51,672 nucleotides of DNA from Bacteroidales bacterium. Lineage in GTDB: Bacteria > Bacteroidota > Bacteroidia > Bacteroidales > JAAYUG01. The notes beneath the pieces are model-generated. The model had not been told where the DNA came from. It was given only the letters and a program-made list of their open reading frames with translations, and did not search any database. Made by a program: the position numbers and the translations under genes. Below are positions 42,255-51,459 of the stretch, piece by piece; position 1 is the stretch's first letter; each line of letters begins with the position of its first letter. The stretch covers positions 1 through 51,672 of the forward strand of contig JAAYUG010000092.1 of assembly GCA_012517825.1 (NCBI GenBank), read 5' to 3'.

Positions 42255-45098
42255 ATGTCTGCGGCCGATACTTCTCCCAGGCTCGTCCTTGTTGATGCCT
42301 ATGCGCTGATTTTCCGGGCCTATTATGCCTTCATCAACAGCCGGATGACCAATGCCAGGGGCCTGAATACATCAGCAATCTACGGGTTCACAGCGGCTCT
42401 CGAAGATGTAATCCGAACGCAGAAACCAACGCACATAGGTGTGGTATTTGATCCTTCAGGTCCCACGTTTCGCAACGAACTCTATCCTCCTTATAAAGCC
42501 AACCGGGAGGAGACTCCTGAACCGATAAAAGTGGCCGTTCCCTGGATAAAAAAAGTGATTGAGGCATGGAACATCCCTATTCTTGAGGTACCTGGTTTTG
42601 AGGCCGACGATGTGATTGGAACCATGTCGCGCCTGGCCGAAAAGAAAGGCTTTTATACCCTCATGGTTACTCCTGATAAGGATTTTACCCAGCTTGTAAC
42701 ACCCAGGGTTAAAATGCTGAAACCCGGACGGTCGGGAGGAGAAGCTGAGATTATCGGGCCGGAGGAAGTTACCAAACGTTTTCAGGTGGACCACCCTTCT
42801 CAGGTAATTGATATCCTTGCTCTCTGGGGTGATACCTCCGATAATGTACCCGGAGCTCCGGGCATTGGCGAAAAAGGAGCAATCAAACTGATCAGCCAGT
42901 TTAAATCAATTGAAAATTTGTACGCAAACATTCATCTTTTACCTGAAAAAACACGTAATATTTTATTAAATAACAAAGAATTAATTGAGCTGTCAAAAAA
43001 GCTGGTTACCATTAATTGCAGTGTTCCGGTGGAATTTATTGAACCGGAACTTAAAATGACAAATCCTGATATACAGAAAATCAGCGAAATATATAGTGAA
43101 CTCGATTTCAGAAGCCTGTTGAACCGCATCCGCCAGAATCCGCCACTCACCGAAGAAAGTACCGCAAAGGAAAAAGGACGTTCAGTAAGCGTAAACCCGG
43201 CACAGACAAGCCTTTTTCCGGCCGACAATGAGCAGTCTTTGATCTCAGGCTTTGCGGGCAGGGATTCTTCTGAACAGGATGCTTCCGGTGCTGTGTTCAA
43301 AACAATTAACGATGTTCCGCATGATTACAGGCTGGTTGTTTCAGAACGCGACGTACAGCAACTTGCTGACTTTCTCGGAAAGCAGAAAGAATTCTGTTTC
43401 GATACCGAGACAACCTCCCTTGATACCCATACGGCCGACCTGGTGGGAATTTCGGTTTCAGCCGAGCCCGGTAAAGCATGGTTTGTTTACACGTGGAACA
43501 ATGAGAAAATTATGGAAATTCTCCGGCCAGTGCTGGAAAATGAAAAAATTGGGAAAATCGGCCAGAACATGAAATTTGACCTGGCTGTGATGGCCCACAG
43601 AGGCATCAATGTGAAAGGAGAGCTGTTTGATACCATGGTGGCACATTATCTGCTGCAGCCGGAGGAAAGGCACAGCATGGATTTTCTGGCCCGGAAATTC
43701 CTGGGGTACAATCCTGTACCCATCACAGAACTGATCGGAGAAAAGGGGAAAAATCAGCTGAGCATGGCCCAGGTAAAGCCTGAAGAAGTGTCGGAATATG
43801 CTGCCGAAGATGCCGATGTTACCCTTCAATTGAAACACATCCTGGAAAAACTTCTTTCAGAGGCCGGCCTTATGCAACTGTTCCGTGAAATTGAAATGCC
43901 CCTTGTGCGGGTACTTACCGAAATGGAATGTACAGGAGTGAAAATTGATACGGAAGCCCTGAACGATTATGCCCTTTTGCTTACAAAAGAAATGAATTCG
44001 GTTGAGGAAGAAATTTATTCCCTGGCCGGAATGCGTTTTAACATCGGATCGCCCAAACAACTGGGAGAGGTTCTGTTCGAAAAACTGAAAATTGCTGAAA
44101 ACGTAAAGAAAACAAAGACAAAACAGTATGCAACTTCAGAAGAAGTTTTACTCGAACTCAAAGGTGCCCATCCTGTGGTGGAAAAAATTCTCGACTACCG
44201 CTCCTACAAGAAGCTTCTTTCTACCTATGTTGAAACGTTGCCGCGGCTGATTAATCCGAAAACGGGGAAGATACACACTTCGTACAACCAGACCATCGTT
44301 GCCACCGGCCGTCTGAGTTCCACAAATCCCAACCTGCAGAATATCCCGGTGCGCGATGAGCGCGGCAGGGAAATCAGGAAAGCATTTATCCCGTCAGACC
44401 CGCAGGGATGCCTTCTTTCGGCCGACTATTCGCAGATTGAACTGCGCATTATGGCACATTTCAGCGAAGATCCTTCCATGATCGAGGCCTTTGAAAGGGG
44501 AGAGGATATTCATATTGCCACAGCGGCTAAAATCTATAAGGTTTCACGTGAAAACGTTACCCGTGAAATGAGGAACAGAGCCAAAACCGCCAATTTTGGC
44601 ATTATCTACGGCATTTCGGCATTTGGATTATCCCAGAGGCTGGGAATACCCCGCCGGGAAGCCGAAGAACTCATACGGGAGTATTTTCATAATTTTCCGG
44701 GAGTTCACCGGTATATGCAGGAGGCTATCCGTAAAGCGCGCGAAAAGGGATATGCTGAAACCATGTTCGGCCGGAGGCGTTTTCTGCCCGAAATCAATTC
44801 GCAAAACGGAAATATCAGAGGAATGGCCGAGCGAAACGCTATTAATACCCCCATTCAGGGAACAGCCGCCGATATTATCAAGCTGGCTATGATCAGCGTC
44901 AACAAACGCCTCCATCAGCAGAAACTCCGTTCGCGGATGATCATGCAGGTACATGATGAACTGGTATTTGATGTGGCACCAGGTGAAGTGGAAGTTGTGA
45001 AGGAGATAGCAGTGCAGGAAATGCAGAATGCCTGCCGGTTAAAGGTTCCTCTGGTTGTGGATGTCGGTACCGGCGCCAACTGGCTTGAAGCACATTGA
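42255..45098 (+). CDS. polA: DNA polymerase I
   Basis: 947 residues with all three activities visible. The 5'-3' flap nuclease (about 1-300) starts LVLVDAYALIFRAYYAF and has EADDVIGTM and DKDFTQLV. The 3'-5' proofreading domain near 380-560 keeps the metal-binding residues (FDTETTSLD, GQNMKFDLAVM, YAAEDADVTLQL), so it is likely active. The polymerase domain has motif A (SADYSQIELRI), motif B (RAKTANFGIIYG) and motif C (MQVHDELVFD). It fills gaps and removes RNA primers. The MoaD-like gene starts 13 bases later. Confidence 0.97.
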   Translation: MSAADTSPRLVLVDAYALIFRAYYAFINSRMTNARGLNTSAIYGFTAALEDVIRTQKPTHIGVVFDPSGPTFRNELYPPYKANREETPEPIKVAVPWIKKVIEAWNIPILEVPGFEADDVIGTMSRLAEKKGFYTLMVTPDKDFTQLVTPRVKMLKPGRSGGEAEIIGPEEVTKRFQVDHPSQVIDILALWGDTSDNVPGAPGIGEKGAIKLISQFKSIENLYANIHLLPEKTRNILLNNKELIELSKKLVTINCSVPVEFIEPELKMTNPDIQKISEIYSELDFRSLLNRIRQNPPLTEESTAKEKGRSVSVNPAQTSLFPADNEQSLISGFAGRDSSEQDASGAVFKTINDVPHDYRLVVSERDVQQLADFLGKQKEFCFDTETTSLDTHTADLVGISVSAEPGKAWFVYTWNNEKIMEILRPVLENEKIGKIGQNMKFDLAVMAHRGINVKGELFDTMVAHYLLQPEERHSMDFLARKFLGYNPVPITELIGEKGKNQLSMAQVKPEEVSEYAAEDADVTLQLKHILEKLLSEAGLMQLFREIEMPLVRVLTEMECTGVKIDTEALNDYALLLTKEMNSVEEEIYSLAGMRFNIGSPKQLGEVLFEKLKIAENVKKTKTKQYATSEEVLLELKGAHPVVEKILDYRSYKKLLSTYVETLPRLINPKTGKIHTSYNQTIVATGRLSSTNPNLQNIPVRDERGREIRKAFIPSDPQGCLLSADYSQIELRIMAHFSEDPSMIEAFERGEDIHIATAAKIYKVSRENVTREMRNRAKTANFGIIYGISAFGLSQRLGIPRREAEELIREYFHNFPGVHRYMQEAIRKAREKGYAETMFGRRRFLPEINSQNGNIRGMAERNAINTPIQGTAADIIKLAMISVNKRLHQQKLRSRMIMQVHDELVFDVAPGEVEVVKEIAVQEMQNACRLKVPLVVDVGTGANWLEAH

Positions 45099-45111
45099 AA
45101 TTCTTTCTGAT

Positions 45112-45345
45112 ATGCCTGTTACGGTTTATTATCATGGAATACTGGCTGACATAGCTCACCGGTTCGACGATGAATACGACCCTGTCCGCTCCACAGAAAA
45201 CCTGCTGAAGCAGTTTTACGAAAAATATCCTGCGGCGAAGCAATACGTTTTCCGTGTGGCGGTTAACAACAGGATCATTTCAGGCAACAGTCCGGTTTCT
45301 GACGGGGATACCATCGATCTGATACCCCCCTTTCCTGGCGGCTGA
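45112..45345 (+). CDS. MoaD/ThiS-family sulphur-carrier-like protein
   Basis: 77 residues from the ATG at 45112. The beta-grasp pattern and the exact C-terminal Gly-Gly (DLIPPFPGG) are those of MoaD and ThiS, where the terminal glycine is adenylated and thiocarboxylated. The segment AVNNRIISGNSPVSDGDTID matches the family. No moaE, moeB or thi genes are adjacent, so pathway assignment is open. It follows polA by 13 bases and may be co-transcribed. Confidence 0.85.
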   Translation: MPVTVYYHGILADIAHRFDDEYDPVRSTENLLKQFYEKYPAAKQYVFRVAVNNRIISGNSPVSDGDTIDLIPPFPGG

Positions 45346-45366
45346 TTTTTTTCTGCCAATAAAACA

Positions 45367-45409
45367 ACCGGTGCACCCTTATACAGCTTTGACAAAGGGA
45401 CACACCGGT
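45367..45409. terminator. Bulged hairpin between convergent genes, possible terminator
   Basis: ACCGGTG (45367-45373) pairs with CACCGGT (45403-45409), and CCCTT (45376-45380) with AAGGG (45395-45399), separated by short internal bulges. It lies between the MoaD-like gene (plus) and the hypothetical gene (minus). No long T run follows. Confidence 0.5.
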
Positions 45410-45447
45410 GATTAAGAAGTAGTTTCATCCGTCAACGCAAGATCGGT

Positions 45448-45858
45448 CTAATGCCGCCCGTAAACAAGCACTGTTGCCTTTTCTCCGCTGAAATTTTTTG
45501 TGTCGTACCAGAATACAATCTTCTCAATCAGCCGTTTGTTTCCGGGCAGGTCAATCAGGCGTGAGGCACTGCCGCGGCGAAACTGATGCCGCAACGCAAC
45601 TTCCTGCGTGTCTCCGTTTTCAAAGTGAATAACGCACCGGTGCATGTTCAGCGAACCGTCTTTTACCACAATCCGGATGGCATTAAAGGCTCCTTCCCTC
45701 CAGGTGACGGGTATTACATCCCTGTCGAGGCGAAAATCCACGGTGCGGCTTCCGAGAAGCTCCCAGCGTTCCCTTCTCTGGGCTGAAAGATCCGTTACCG
45801 ACATGAAAAGAAACGAGCTCATAAGAATGAGCAGTAGTTGATAATGATAGCGTTTCAT
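45448..45858 (-). CDS. Exported hypothetical protein
   Basis: 136 residues from the ATG at 45858 with a clear signal peptide (MKRYHYQLLLILMSSFLFMS, cleaved near LSAQ). The mature part is a small beta-rich domain (WELLGSRTVDFRLDRDVIPV, then VIHFENGDTQEVAL and KIVFWYDTKNFSGEKATVLV). It resembles DUF2541-type periplasmic proteins in size and in the opening WxxLGxxxVDFxxDxDxI; this is a recollection, not a proof. An in-frame start at 45897 would add 13 residues before the signal. It is downstream of yidD on the same strand, 151 bases away. Confidence 0.75.
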   Translation of the reverse strand: MKRYHYQLLLILMSSFLFMSVTDLSAQRRERWELLGSRTVDFRLDRDVIPVTWREGAFNAIRIVVKDGSLNMHRCVIHFENGDTQEVALRHQFRRGSASRLIDLPGNKRLIEKIVFWYDTKNFSGEKATVLVYGRH

Positions 45859-46009
45859 ACTTGTAATGATTTGTTTAAAAGTTGGATGAAAAATCATGGC
45901 CGGGGTTTAATCTTGTTTTGCATAAACAACAAAAATTGTTCCGTAAAATTCATTCAGGAGGCTTATTTAGAGGAGAAAGGCATACGTCCGACGCAACAAT
46001 TTCATTGCA

Positions 46010-46234
46010 TCAGGGTACAGGATCATATCCGTGTCCTCCCCAGGGATGACAGCGCAGAACGCGTCGGATGGCCAGGTAAAGGCCTTTGAACGGGCCATGC
46101 TTCTTCAGCGCTTCGACAGCATATTCCGAACATGTCGGCGTGAAACGGCAGGAAGGAGGCTTAAGCGGTGAAATAGCATACCGGTAAAATTTCACCATAC
46201 CAATGAAAAGGGCATTAAGTCCCTTTTTCAGCAT
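46010..46234 (-). CDS. yidD: Membrane protein insertion efficiency factor YidD
   Basis: 74 residues from the ATG at 46234. The family core is complete: [31 protein letters not shown], and the C-terminal [18 protein letters not shown]. YidD assists YidC-dependent insertion at the inner membrane. The start overlaps rnpA by 20 bases; a longer frame from 46294 exists but exceeds the family length. The rnpA-yidD pair is ancestral, here placed in a hemD operon rather than beside rpmH and yidC. Confidence 0.9.
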   Translation of the reverse strand: MLKKGLNALFIGMVKFYRYAISPLKPPSCRFTPTCSEYAVEALKKHGPFKGLYLAIRRVLRCHPWGGHGYDPVP

Positions 46235-46619
46235 GCCGTACAACCATTGCAAGAAGTTTGTCAATCTGTTGTGAGATTTCATGATAGGTAGCAATTTCCT
46301 TTCCTGTGTAAATCAGGCCTATATCTATGCAAAGAGTGTGCTTTTCCAGTTCTTCGTAAAAGGAAGTTTTAAGCTGGCGGTATGCTTCCCTGATACGCCT
46401 TTTTATGAGGTTTCTGTCGTGCGCTTTGCGGAATGTTTTCCGTGGAACCGAGATCAGAACCCGCGCCGGAGATAAGTGGCCCTGGCCGTCGCATGATACC
46501 CAGACCAGCTTCAGCGGATGCCGCGATACAGTTTTTCCGTTTTCAAACAGCCTGGAAACCGACCGTTTACCCCGAAGAATCTCATGCTTTCTGAATGTGG
46601 CCATAGTGGTCTTATTCAT
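46215..46619 (-). CDS. rnpA: Ribonuclease P protein component
   Basis: 134 residues. The RNR signature is [13 protein letters not shown], preceded by [16 protein letters not shown], and the N-terminal [20 protein letters not shown] is typical. It binds the catalytic RNA and aids 5' processing of tRNA precursors. A second in-frame ATG at 46604 is possible. It starts 23 bases after hemD and overlaps yidD. Confidence 0.93.
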   Translation of the reverse strand: MNKTTMATFRKHEILRGKRSVSRLFENGKTVSRHPLKLVWVSCDGQGHLSPARVLISVPRKTFRKAHDRNLIKRRIREAYRQLKTSFYEELEKHTLCIDIGLIYTGKEIATYHEISQQIDKLLAMVVRHAEKGT

Positions 46620-46642
46620 CTCCGGAACGGCCGGAAACAGAC

Positions 46643-47401
46643 CTATTTCTTGTTGTTGTTTTTTTGTGCTTCCCGGATATACTTCTCGAGCGCCATCGTC
46701 ATACTGGGTGCTTCAGGGGCAGGTGCCTGGATGTCCAGACGAAGCCCGCTTTCCTTGACAGCTTTTGCGGTTTCAGCTCCAAACGAAGCAATTTTAATCT
46801 CATTCTGCTGGAATTCGGGAAAATTCTGCAGCAGCGACTTTATGCCGGAAGGACTGTAAAAGACGATAATGTCGTAATTCAACAGCGAAAGGTCGGAAAG
46901 GTCATTGCTCACAGGCCGGTATAAAATCGCCTTGGTAAAGTTGATTTTGTTCTTCTCCAGGGTTTCCGGTATATCTTTCTTATGTTCTGCCGACAGGGGA
47001 AGAAGAAATTTCTCGTCTTTGTGCTTCAGAATCACATCCATCAGATCAGCAAAGCAGGTTTTACCGTAGAAAATCTTTCGCTTCCGGTAAACAATGTATT
47101 TCTGAAGATAAAAAGCAATGGATTCGGTCAGACAGAAATACTTCATGGTTTCCGGAACAGTAATCCGCATTTCTTCGCAAATACGGAAGAAATGATCGAC
47201 CGCCGTACGGCTCGTCATAATAACAGATGAATGATCCAGAATGTTGATCCGTGTCTGACGGAATTCTTTGGCCGTCACAGGCTCAATCTGAATAAAAGGC
47301 CTGAAGTCAATTTTAATGTTATGTTTCACAGCCAGTTCCTGATAAGGCGACTTCTCATGTTCTGGCTGGGACTGTGAGACTAAAATGGATTTGATTTTCA
47401 A
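46643..47401 (-). CDS. hemD: Uroporphyrinogen-III synthase (HemD)
   Basis: 252 residues with the two-lobed HemD fold: first lobe around FIQIEPVTAKEF and VIMTSRTAVDHFF, second lobe around ILYRPVSNDLSDL and IIVFYSPSGIKSLLQNFPEF, then IASFGAETAKAVKESGLRL. It closes hydroxymethylbilane to uroporphyrinogen III. The start appears to be TTG (47399-47401), since no ATG precedes the first strand (KIKSILVSQSQ). The neighbourhood DUF4271-hemD-rnpA-yidD is conserved in Bacteroidota. Confidence 0.9.
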   Translation of the reverse strand: MKIKSILVSQSQPEHEKSPYQELAVKHNIKIDFRPFIQIEPVTAKEFRQTRINILDHSSVIMTSRTAVDHFFRICEEMRITVPETMKYFCLTESIAFYLQKYIVYRKRKIFYGKTCFADLMDVILKHKDEKFLLPLSAEHKKDIPETLEKNKINFTKAILYRPVSNDLSDLSLLNYDIIVFYSPSGIKSLLQNFPEFQQNEIKIASFGAETAKAVKESGLRLDIQAPAPEAPSMTMALEKYIREAQKNNNKK

Positions 47402-47420
47402 GGCTTTCTGTTTTTAAGGT

Positions 47421-48467
47421 TTACATTCCGGTTAGATCCCGGACTATCTTATATCCTAAAAGAACAGGTAAAATTTCAAGGGCACAAAGGTACAAAATCA
47501 GATAAAATTTTGGTACATGATACCGGGAAGCGGTGCGCAGGCCTCTGTAAAGCCGCTCAATGTAAAGGATTCCAACCAGTACGCCTGCTGCAGCAAGAAA
47601 CACTCCGGGAGAAATGCCCCGGAAATAAGCTCCGAGCAATACAAAGGGAAGAAGAACCAATCCGGTTTTGATGTAGAAATTCCTTACAAAAAAGTAATAC
47701 TCTCCGAAAACCTTGTTGCTCTGGAAAAGCTCTCCGGTAACATACAGCAAAATGCGCCTCAGGACAATGATTCCGGCAGCAACGGCCGATAAACCAAGTG
47801 CTGTGACAACCCGCCCGGTGTATTCTCCCCCTTCACCGTTCAGCAGAAGATAAATGGCCAGGGGAGTAATGAGAATAAAGTTCAGCAGCAGAAGAAAAAA
47901 TACCTGGCTGGTGAAAAGATTCCGGCTTTTGTAAAGGCTGAGCGCCTGGTATTCGTTGGTAAGCGCCATGAGAACACGGTTAAAATAACGTTCATACAAC
48001 ATTCTGGCAGTGCTGAGCACCAGAAGTCCTGCAAGAAACAAAAGAAAAAACCAGTCGGGAAGTATCTGATTCCTTTGTATTTCCTTTCTGAAAGAAGGCT
48101 GTCCGCTACTTACAGAAGAAAAGACCTGCAGGCCTGACGAAGCGGAATGCCCATCGGTAAATCCCATCCAGTCTTTCAATGCACCGGAAGGCAAGGCTTC
48201 CGGCAGTTCAGGAACATACTTTTCAATCGGAACAGGAGTATCTGTATTTGGTTGCTTTGCAGGAACCGTAACCGATGATTGTTTCAGAACAGCCTTCCAT
48301 CCTGCATAGGTTGTGTCCCGTAACGTGTTTTTTAGAGAAGTGTCGTTTCCTTTGGTGGCAAAAGAAACCTGTTTTGCAGGCAATGATTCAGCCTTTTCCA
48401 GTGTATCGGAATTTTGGGCAAGGTATTGAAAATCAAGAATATTCATATAAAACGTTCCCTGACCCAT
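47421..48467 (-). CDS. DUF4271 family membrane protein
   Basis: About 348 residues from ATG 48467 (GTG 48470 just before it; ATG 48446 is also possible). The first ~130 residues are soluble and rich in Ser, Pro and Thr; the rest has six or so hydrophobic segments (WFFLLFLAGLLVLSTARMLY near residue 140 onward), ending in LILYLCALEILPVLLGYKIV. The pattern and position directly upstream of hemD are those of DUF4271, whose function is not known. A TAnnTTTG element lies 18 bases upstream. Confidence 0.82.
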   Translation of the reverse strand: MGQGTFYMNILDFQYLAQNSDTLEKAESLPAKQVSFATKGNDTSLKNTLRDTTYAGWKAVLKQSSVTVPAKQPNTDTPVPIEKYVPELPEALPSGALKDWMGFTDGHSASSGLQVFSSVSSGQPSFRKEIQRNQILPDWFFLLFLAGLLVLSTARMLYERYFNRVLMALTNEYQALSLYKSRNLFTSQVFFLLLLNFILITPLAIYLLLNGEGGEYTGRVVTALGLSAVAAGIIVLRRILLYVTGELFQSNKVFGEYYFFVRNFYIKTGLVLLPFVLLGAYFRGISPGVFLAAAGVLVGILYIERLYRGLRTASRYHVPKFYLILYLCALEILPVLLGYKIVRDLTGM

Positions 48468-48485
48468 CACCCGCTAAATTTTGCG

Positions 48486-48493
48486 CAAAGGTA
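48486..48493 (-). promoter_or_regulatory. -7 promoter element TACCTTTG for DUF4271-hemD-rnpA-yidD
   Basis: A perfect TAnnTTTG match on the minus strand, 18 bases before ATG 48467. Confidence 0.55.
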
Positions 48494-48691
48494 CAAAGAA
48501 AAATTAATTCAATACAGAACAAATATTGGCCCTGAAAATCCCATCAGGATTTCTCTCCTGTCTTCATTTGTCAATTGCATAAATTTACATTCTTTAAAAG
48601 AAAATGCAAATAAATAGGGATAAAGAAGGAGAATAATATATATTTCATTTGAAAAATTAATAATAACAGAGGGGTTGTACTGAAAAAATAT

Positions 48692-48699
48692 TATTTTTG
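48692..48699 (+). promoter_or_regulatory. -7 promoter element TATTTTTG for asnB
   Basis: A perfect TAnnTTTG match, 24 bases before the ATG at 48724. It overlaps and so excludes the in-frame TTG at 48697. Confidence 0.55.
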
Positions 48700-48723
48700 T
48701 CCGATAGAATAAAAATTTGCAAA

Positions 48724-50391
48724 ATGTGTGGTATTGTTGGAGTATTTGACCTCAAAATTCCTTCTCAGGATCTGCGCCAGCAGGTGTTAAACATGTCAAA
48801 GAAGCTGCGGCACAGGGGTCCCGACTGGTCAGGAATTTTTGTATGTGACAAGGCTTTGCTGGCACACGAACGACTGGCTATCGTTGATCCTCAGTCTGGG
48901 AAACAACCCCTGTACAGTAAAGACGGTAACCTGGTTCTTGCCGTTAACGGAGAAATATACAACCATCAGTCTTTCCGGAACCGTTACAAAGACAGTTACC
49001 CCTTTCTTACCAATTCAGACTGTGAAGTAATTCTTGCCTTGTACAGGGACAAAGGGCCGGACTTTCTGGATGAACTGAACGGAATATTTGCTTTTGCCCT
49101 GTACGATAAAGAGAAGGACGCATATCTGATTGCCCGTGACCACATTGGTATCGTACCGTTGTATATGGGCTGGGATGCACACGGAAATTTCTATGTGGCC
49201 TCCGAACTGAAAGCCCTTGAGGGAGTATGTACAAGCTACAAGGAATTTCCTCCGGGCCATTATCTTTTCAGCAGGGAAGGCCAGCTCAAGCGCTGGTACG
49301 GGCGCGATTGGGAAGAGTATGAAGCAGTGCAGAACAATGAAACCAGCATTGGCGATTTGCGAAGGTCGTTTGAAGATGCTGTGCACCGTCAGTTAATGAC
49401 CGATGTTCCTTACGGAGTATTGCTTTCGGGAGGACTTGACTCGTCCATCGTATCAGCAGTGGCCAAAAAATTTGCCGCACGGCGTATCGAGACAAACGAC
49501 CTGAAAGATGCCTGGTGGCCCAGCCTGCATTCCTTTGCAATCGGCCTGAAAGGATCGCCTGACCTGGCTGCGGCGCAGAGAGCTGCAGAACATATCGGAA
49601 CAATTCACCATGAAATCCACTTCACCATTGAAGAAGGGCTTGATGCCATCAGGGACGTTATTTATCATATTGAAACCTACGATGTAACAACCGTAAGGGC
49701 TTCCACGCCAATGTACCTGATGGCCCGTGTAATCAAATCAATGGGCATTAAAATGGTGCTCTCCGGTGAAGGTGCTGACGAAGTTTTCGGTGGCTATCTC
49801 TATTTTCATAAAGCACCCAATGCCCGGGCATTTCATGAAGAAACCGTAAGGAAGCTGAAAAAACTGCATCTTTATGACTGCCTGAGGGCAAACAAATCAC
49901 TGGCTGCATGGGGAGTGGAAGGTCGTGTCCCTTTTCTCGACAAGGAATTTCTTGATGTAGCCATGCGGCTGAACCCTGAAGACAAGCGTCCCAAAGAGGG
50001 CAGGATGGAAAAATGGGTCCTCAGAAAGGCTTTCGAGGATCTTCTTCCTGAAAATATCGCCTGGAGACAGAAAGAACAGTTTTCCGACGGGGTTGGCTAC
50101 AACTGGATTGACACCCTGAAAGATATGACCAGTAAAGCCGTTTCAGACCAGCAGCTGGCCAATGCCCGATACCGTTTCCCCATCAATACCCCGATGAGCA
50201 AGGAGGAATACTTTTACCGCTCGGTCTTTAGTGAACATTTTCCGTCCGATTCGGCTGCTTCCTGCGTTCCTTCGGTTCCTTCGGTAGCATGCAGTACGGC
50301 CGAAGCCCTGGCCTGGGATGAGGATCTGCGCAAAAATATTGATCCCTCAGGAAGAGCGGTGAAAAACGTTCATAAGGATGCCTACAAATAG
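48724..50391 (+). CDS. asnB: Asparagine synthase B (glutamine-hydrolysing)
   Basis: 555 residues. The N-terminal class II glutaminase starts MCGIVGVFD, so Cys2 becomes the nucleophile after Met removal; this fixes the start at 48724. RHRGPDWSG, NGEIYNH and the synthetase PP-loop LLSGGLDSSIVSA (near residue 235), then SGEGADEVFGGYLYFHKAP, follow. The C-terminus SCVPSVPSVACSTAEALAWD is the AsnB form. It makes asparagine from aspartate, glutamine and ATP. It is convergent with the metal exporter with a 9-base gap. Confidence 0.97.
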   Translation: MCGIVGVFDLKIPSQDLRQQVLNMSKKLRHRGPDWSGIFVCDKALLAHERLAIVDPQSGKQPLYSKDGNLVLAVNGEIYNHQSFRNRYKDSYPFLTNSDCEVILALYRDKGPDFLDELNGIFAFALYDKEKDAYLIARDHIGIVPLYMGWDAHGNFYVASELKALEGVCTSYKEFPPGHYLFSREGQLKRWYGRDWEEYEAVQNNETSIGDLRRSFEDAVHRQLMTDVPYGVLLSGGLDSSIVSAVAKKFAARRIETNDLKDAWWPSLHSFAIGLKGSPDLAAAQRAAEHIGTIHHEIHFTIEEGLDAIRDVIYHIETYDVTTVRASTPMYLMARVIKSMGIKMVLSGEGADEVFGGYLYFHKAPNARAFHEETVRKLKKLHLYDCLRANKSLAAWGVEGRVPFLDKEFLDVAMRLNPEDKRPKEGRMEKWVLRKAFEDLLPENIAWRQKEQFSDGVGYNWIDTLKDMTSKAVSDQQLANARYRFPINTPMSKEEYFYRSVFSEHFPSDSAASCVPSVPSVACSTAEALAWDEDLRKNIDPSGRAVKNVHKDAYK

Positions 50392-50400
50392 GGTGATATT

Positions 50401-51258
50401 TCATTTATTGCCTGGCGGTTCCACGTGAATCTGCACATCAAGGTGCGGAATGCGTTTCTTAAGGTCTTCTTCAATCTGGTTGCAGTATTCATGCACCTCA
50501 TCCAGTGTTTTGTTTCCCGCCATCTCAATATGCATGTCAACAAACTTGTAATTTCCTGCCTTGCGGGTACGAAGGTTATGCAGTTCAAAGGAGTGTTCAT
50601 TAACAACCTTATGAATGGTACGGATATCCTCATCACCAAGGGAACTGTCAAGCAGAGGGGAATAAGCTTTGCGCAAAAGCTGCCAGGCCTCGAAAATAAT
50701 AAGGCCAGCCACCGCAATGGCAATGAAGGGGTCGAGCAAATGCACGTCGGTTATCCAGATGAGCAACAAACCGGTACCAACGCCAAGCGAAGTAAGCACA
50801 TCGGTTTTAAGGTGCAGGGCGTCAGCTTCAAGAGCCACTGAGTCAGTTTCTTTTGCTACCTTATAAAGCTGGCGCGAAACAATAAAATTAACCAGGGCGG
50901 AAATGAACATTACCAGCCCACCCCATCCGATGGCCTCAATCGTGCTTTCGCCAAGCAGTTTTTTAACGGCTTCGATGATAATCCATACCGCTGCCACAAA
51001 AATCAGGGCCGCTTCAATCACTCCCGACACATTCTCAAACTTGCCATGACCATAAGGATGGTTCCTGTCGGGAGGAGTATCGGAAACTTTTACCGAGAAA
51101 AAGGCTATTACGGCAGCTACCAGATCAATGGAAGAATGAATCGCCTCAGATAAAATACTGACCGATCCTGTGACAATACCGGCCAGCACTTTAATAATGA
51201 TAAGAAAGCTGTTGGAGGCTACCGACAGCCTTGCAACCTTTGTTTTTCGTGTATTCAT
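50401..51258 (-). CDS. Cation diffusion facilitator (CDF) metal exporter
   Basis: 285 residues from the ATG at 51258. Six membrane helices with the TM2 metal site HSSID (His-x3-Asp), the loop HPYGHGKFEN, and the TM5 site HLKTDVLTSLG (His-x3-Asp) match zinc/iron CDF transporters such as FieF. The cytoplasmic C-terminal domain (about 205-285) includes the LHNLRTRKAGNYKFVDMHIE and LDVQIHVEP pieces with the usual His. It exports divalent metal using protons. An in-frame start at 51303 would add 15 unlikely residues. Confidence 0.93.
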   Translation of the reverse strand: MNTRKTKVARLSVASNSFLIIIKVLAGIVTGSVSILSEAIHSSIDLVAAVIAFFSVKVSDTPPDRNHPYGHGKFENVSGVIEAALIFVAAVWIIIEAVKKLLGESTIEAIGWGGLVMFISALVNFIVSRQLYKVAKETDSVALEADALHLKTDVLTSLGVGTGLLLIWITDVHLLDPFIAIAVAGLIIFEAWQLLRKAYSPLLDSSLGDEDIRTIHKVVNEHSFELHNLRTRKAGNYKFVDMHIEMAGNKTLDEVHEYCNQIEEDLKKRIPHLDVQIHVEPPGNK

Positions 51259-51434
51259 AAACCCTGCATAACCGGACGGTTCACCGCCGGATATAAAACG
51301 CAAAATTATGAAAATGTAGCTATTTTTTATTGTAAGATGGTTAAGTTGTTTTACATTCTCCTTTTTACCTCCTCTTTATCGGTTTTCTGTTTTTTAAAAG
51401 AATGGATTCATCGCGCTTATAGCATTATATACTT

Positions 51435-51442
51435 TATCTTTG
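51435..51442 (+). promoter_or_regulatory. -7 promoter element TATCTTTG for the membrane AraC-type gene
   Basis: A perfect TAnnTTTG match, 17 bases before the ATG at 51460. Confidence 0.55.
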
Positions 51443-51459
51443 TTAAAAAATATGCTTTC

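Noticed and set aside
43485-43501. Half parS-like CACGTGGAACA inside polA
   Set aside because: Only one half-site fits; the left half does not, and CACGTG is frequent enough to occur by chance.
50266-50288. Tandem TTCCTTCGG repeat in the asnB 3' part
   Set aside because: It encodes the normal AsnB C-terminal segment (VPSVPSVACS) and is only two units long.
50417-50432. parS-like sequence at the end of the CDF gene
   Set aside because: Only about 12 of 16 positions match and the palindrome is broken on one side; expected by chance.
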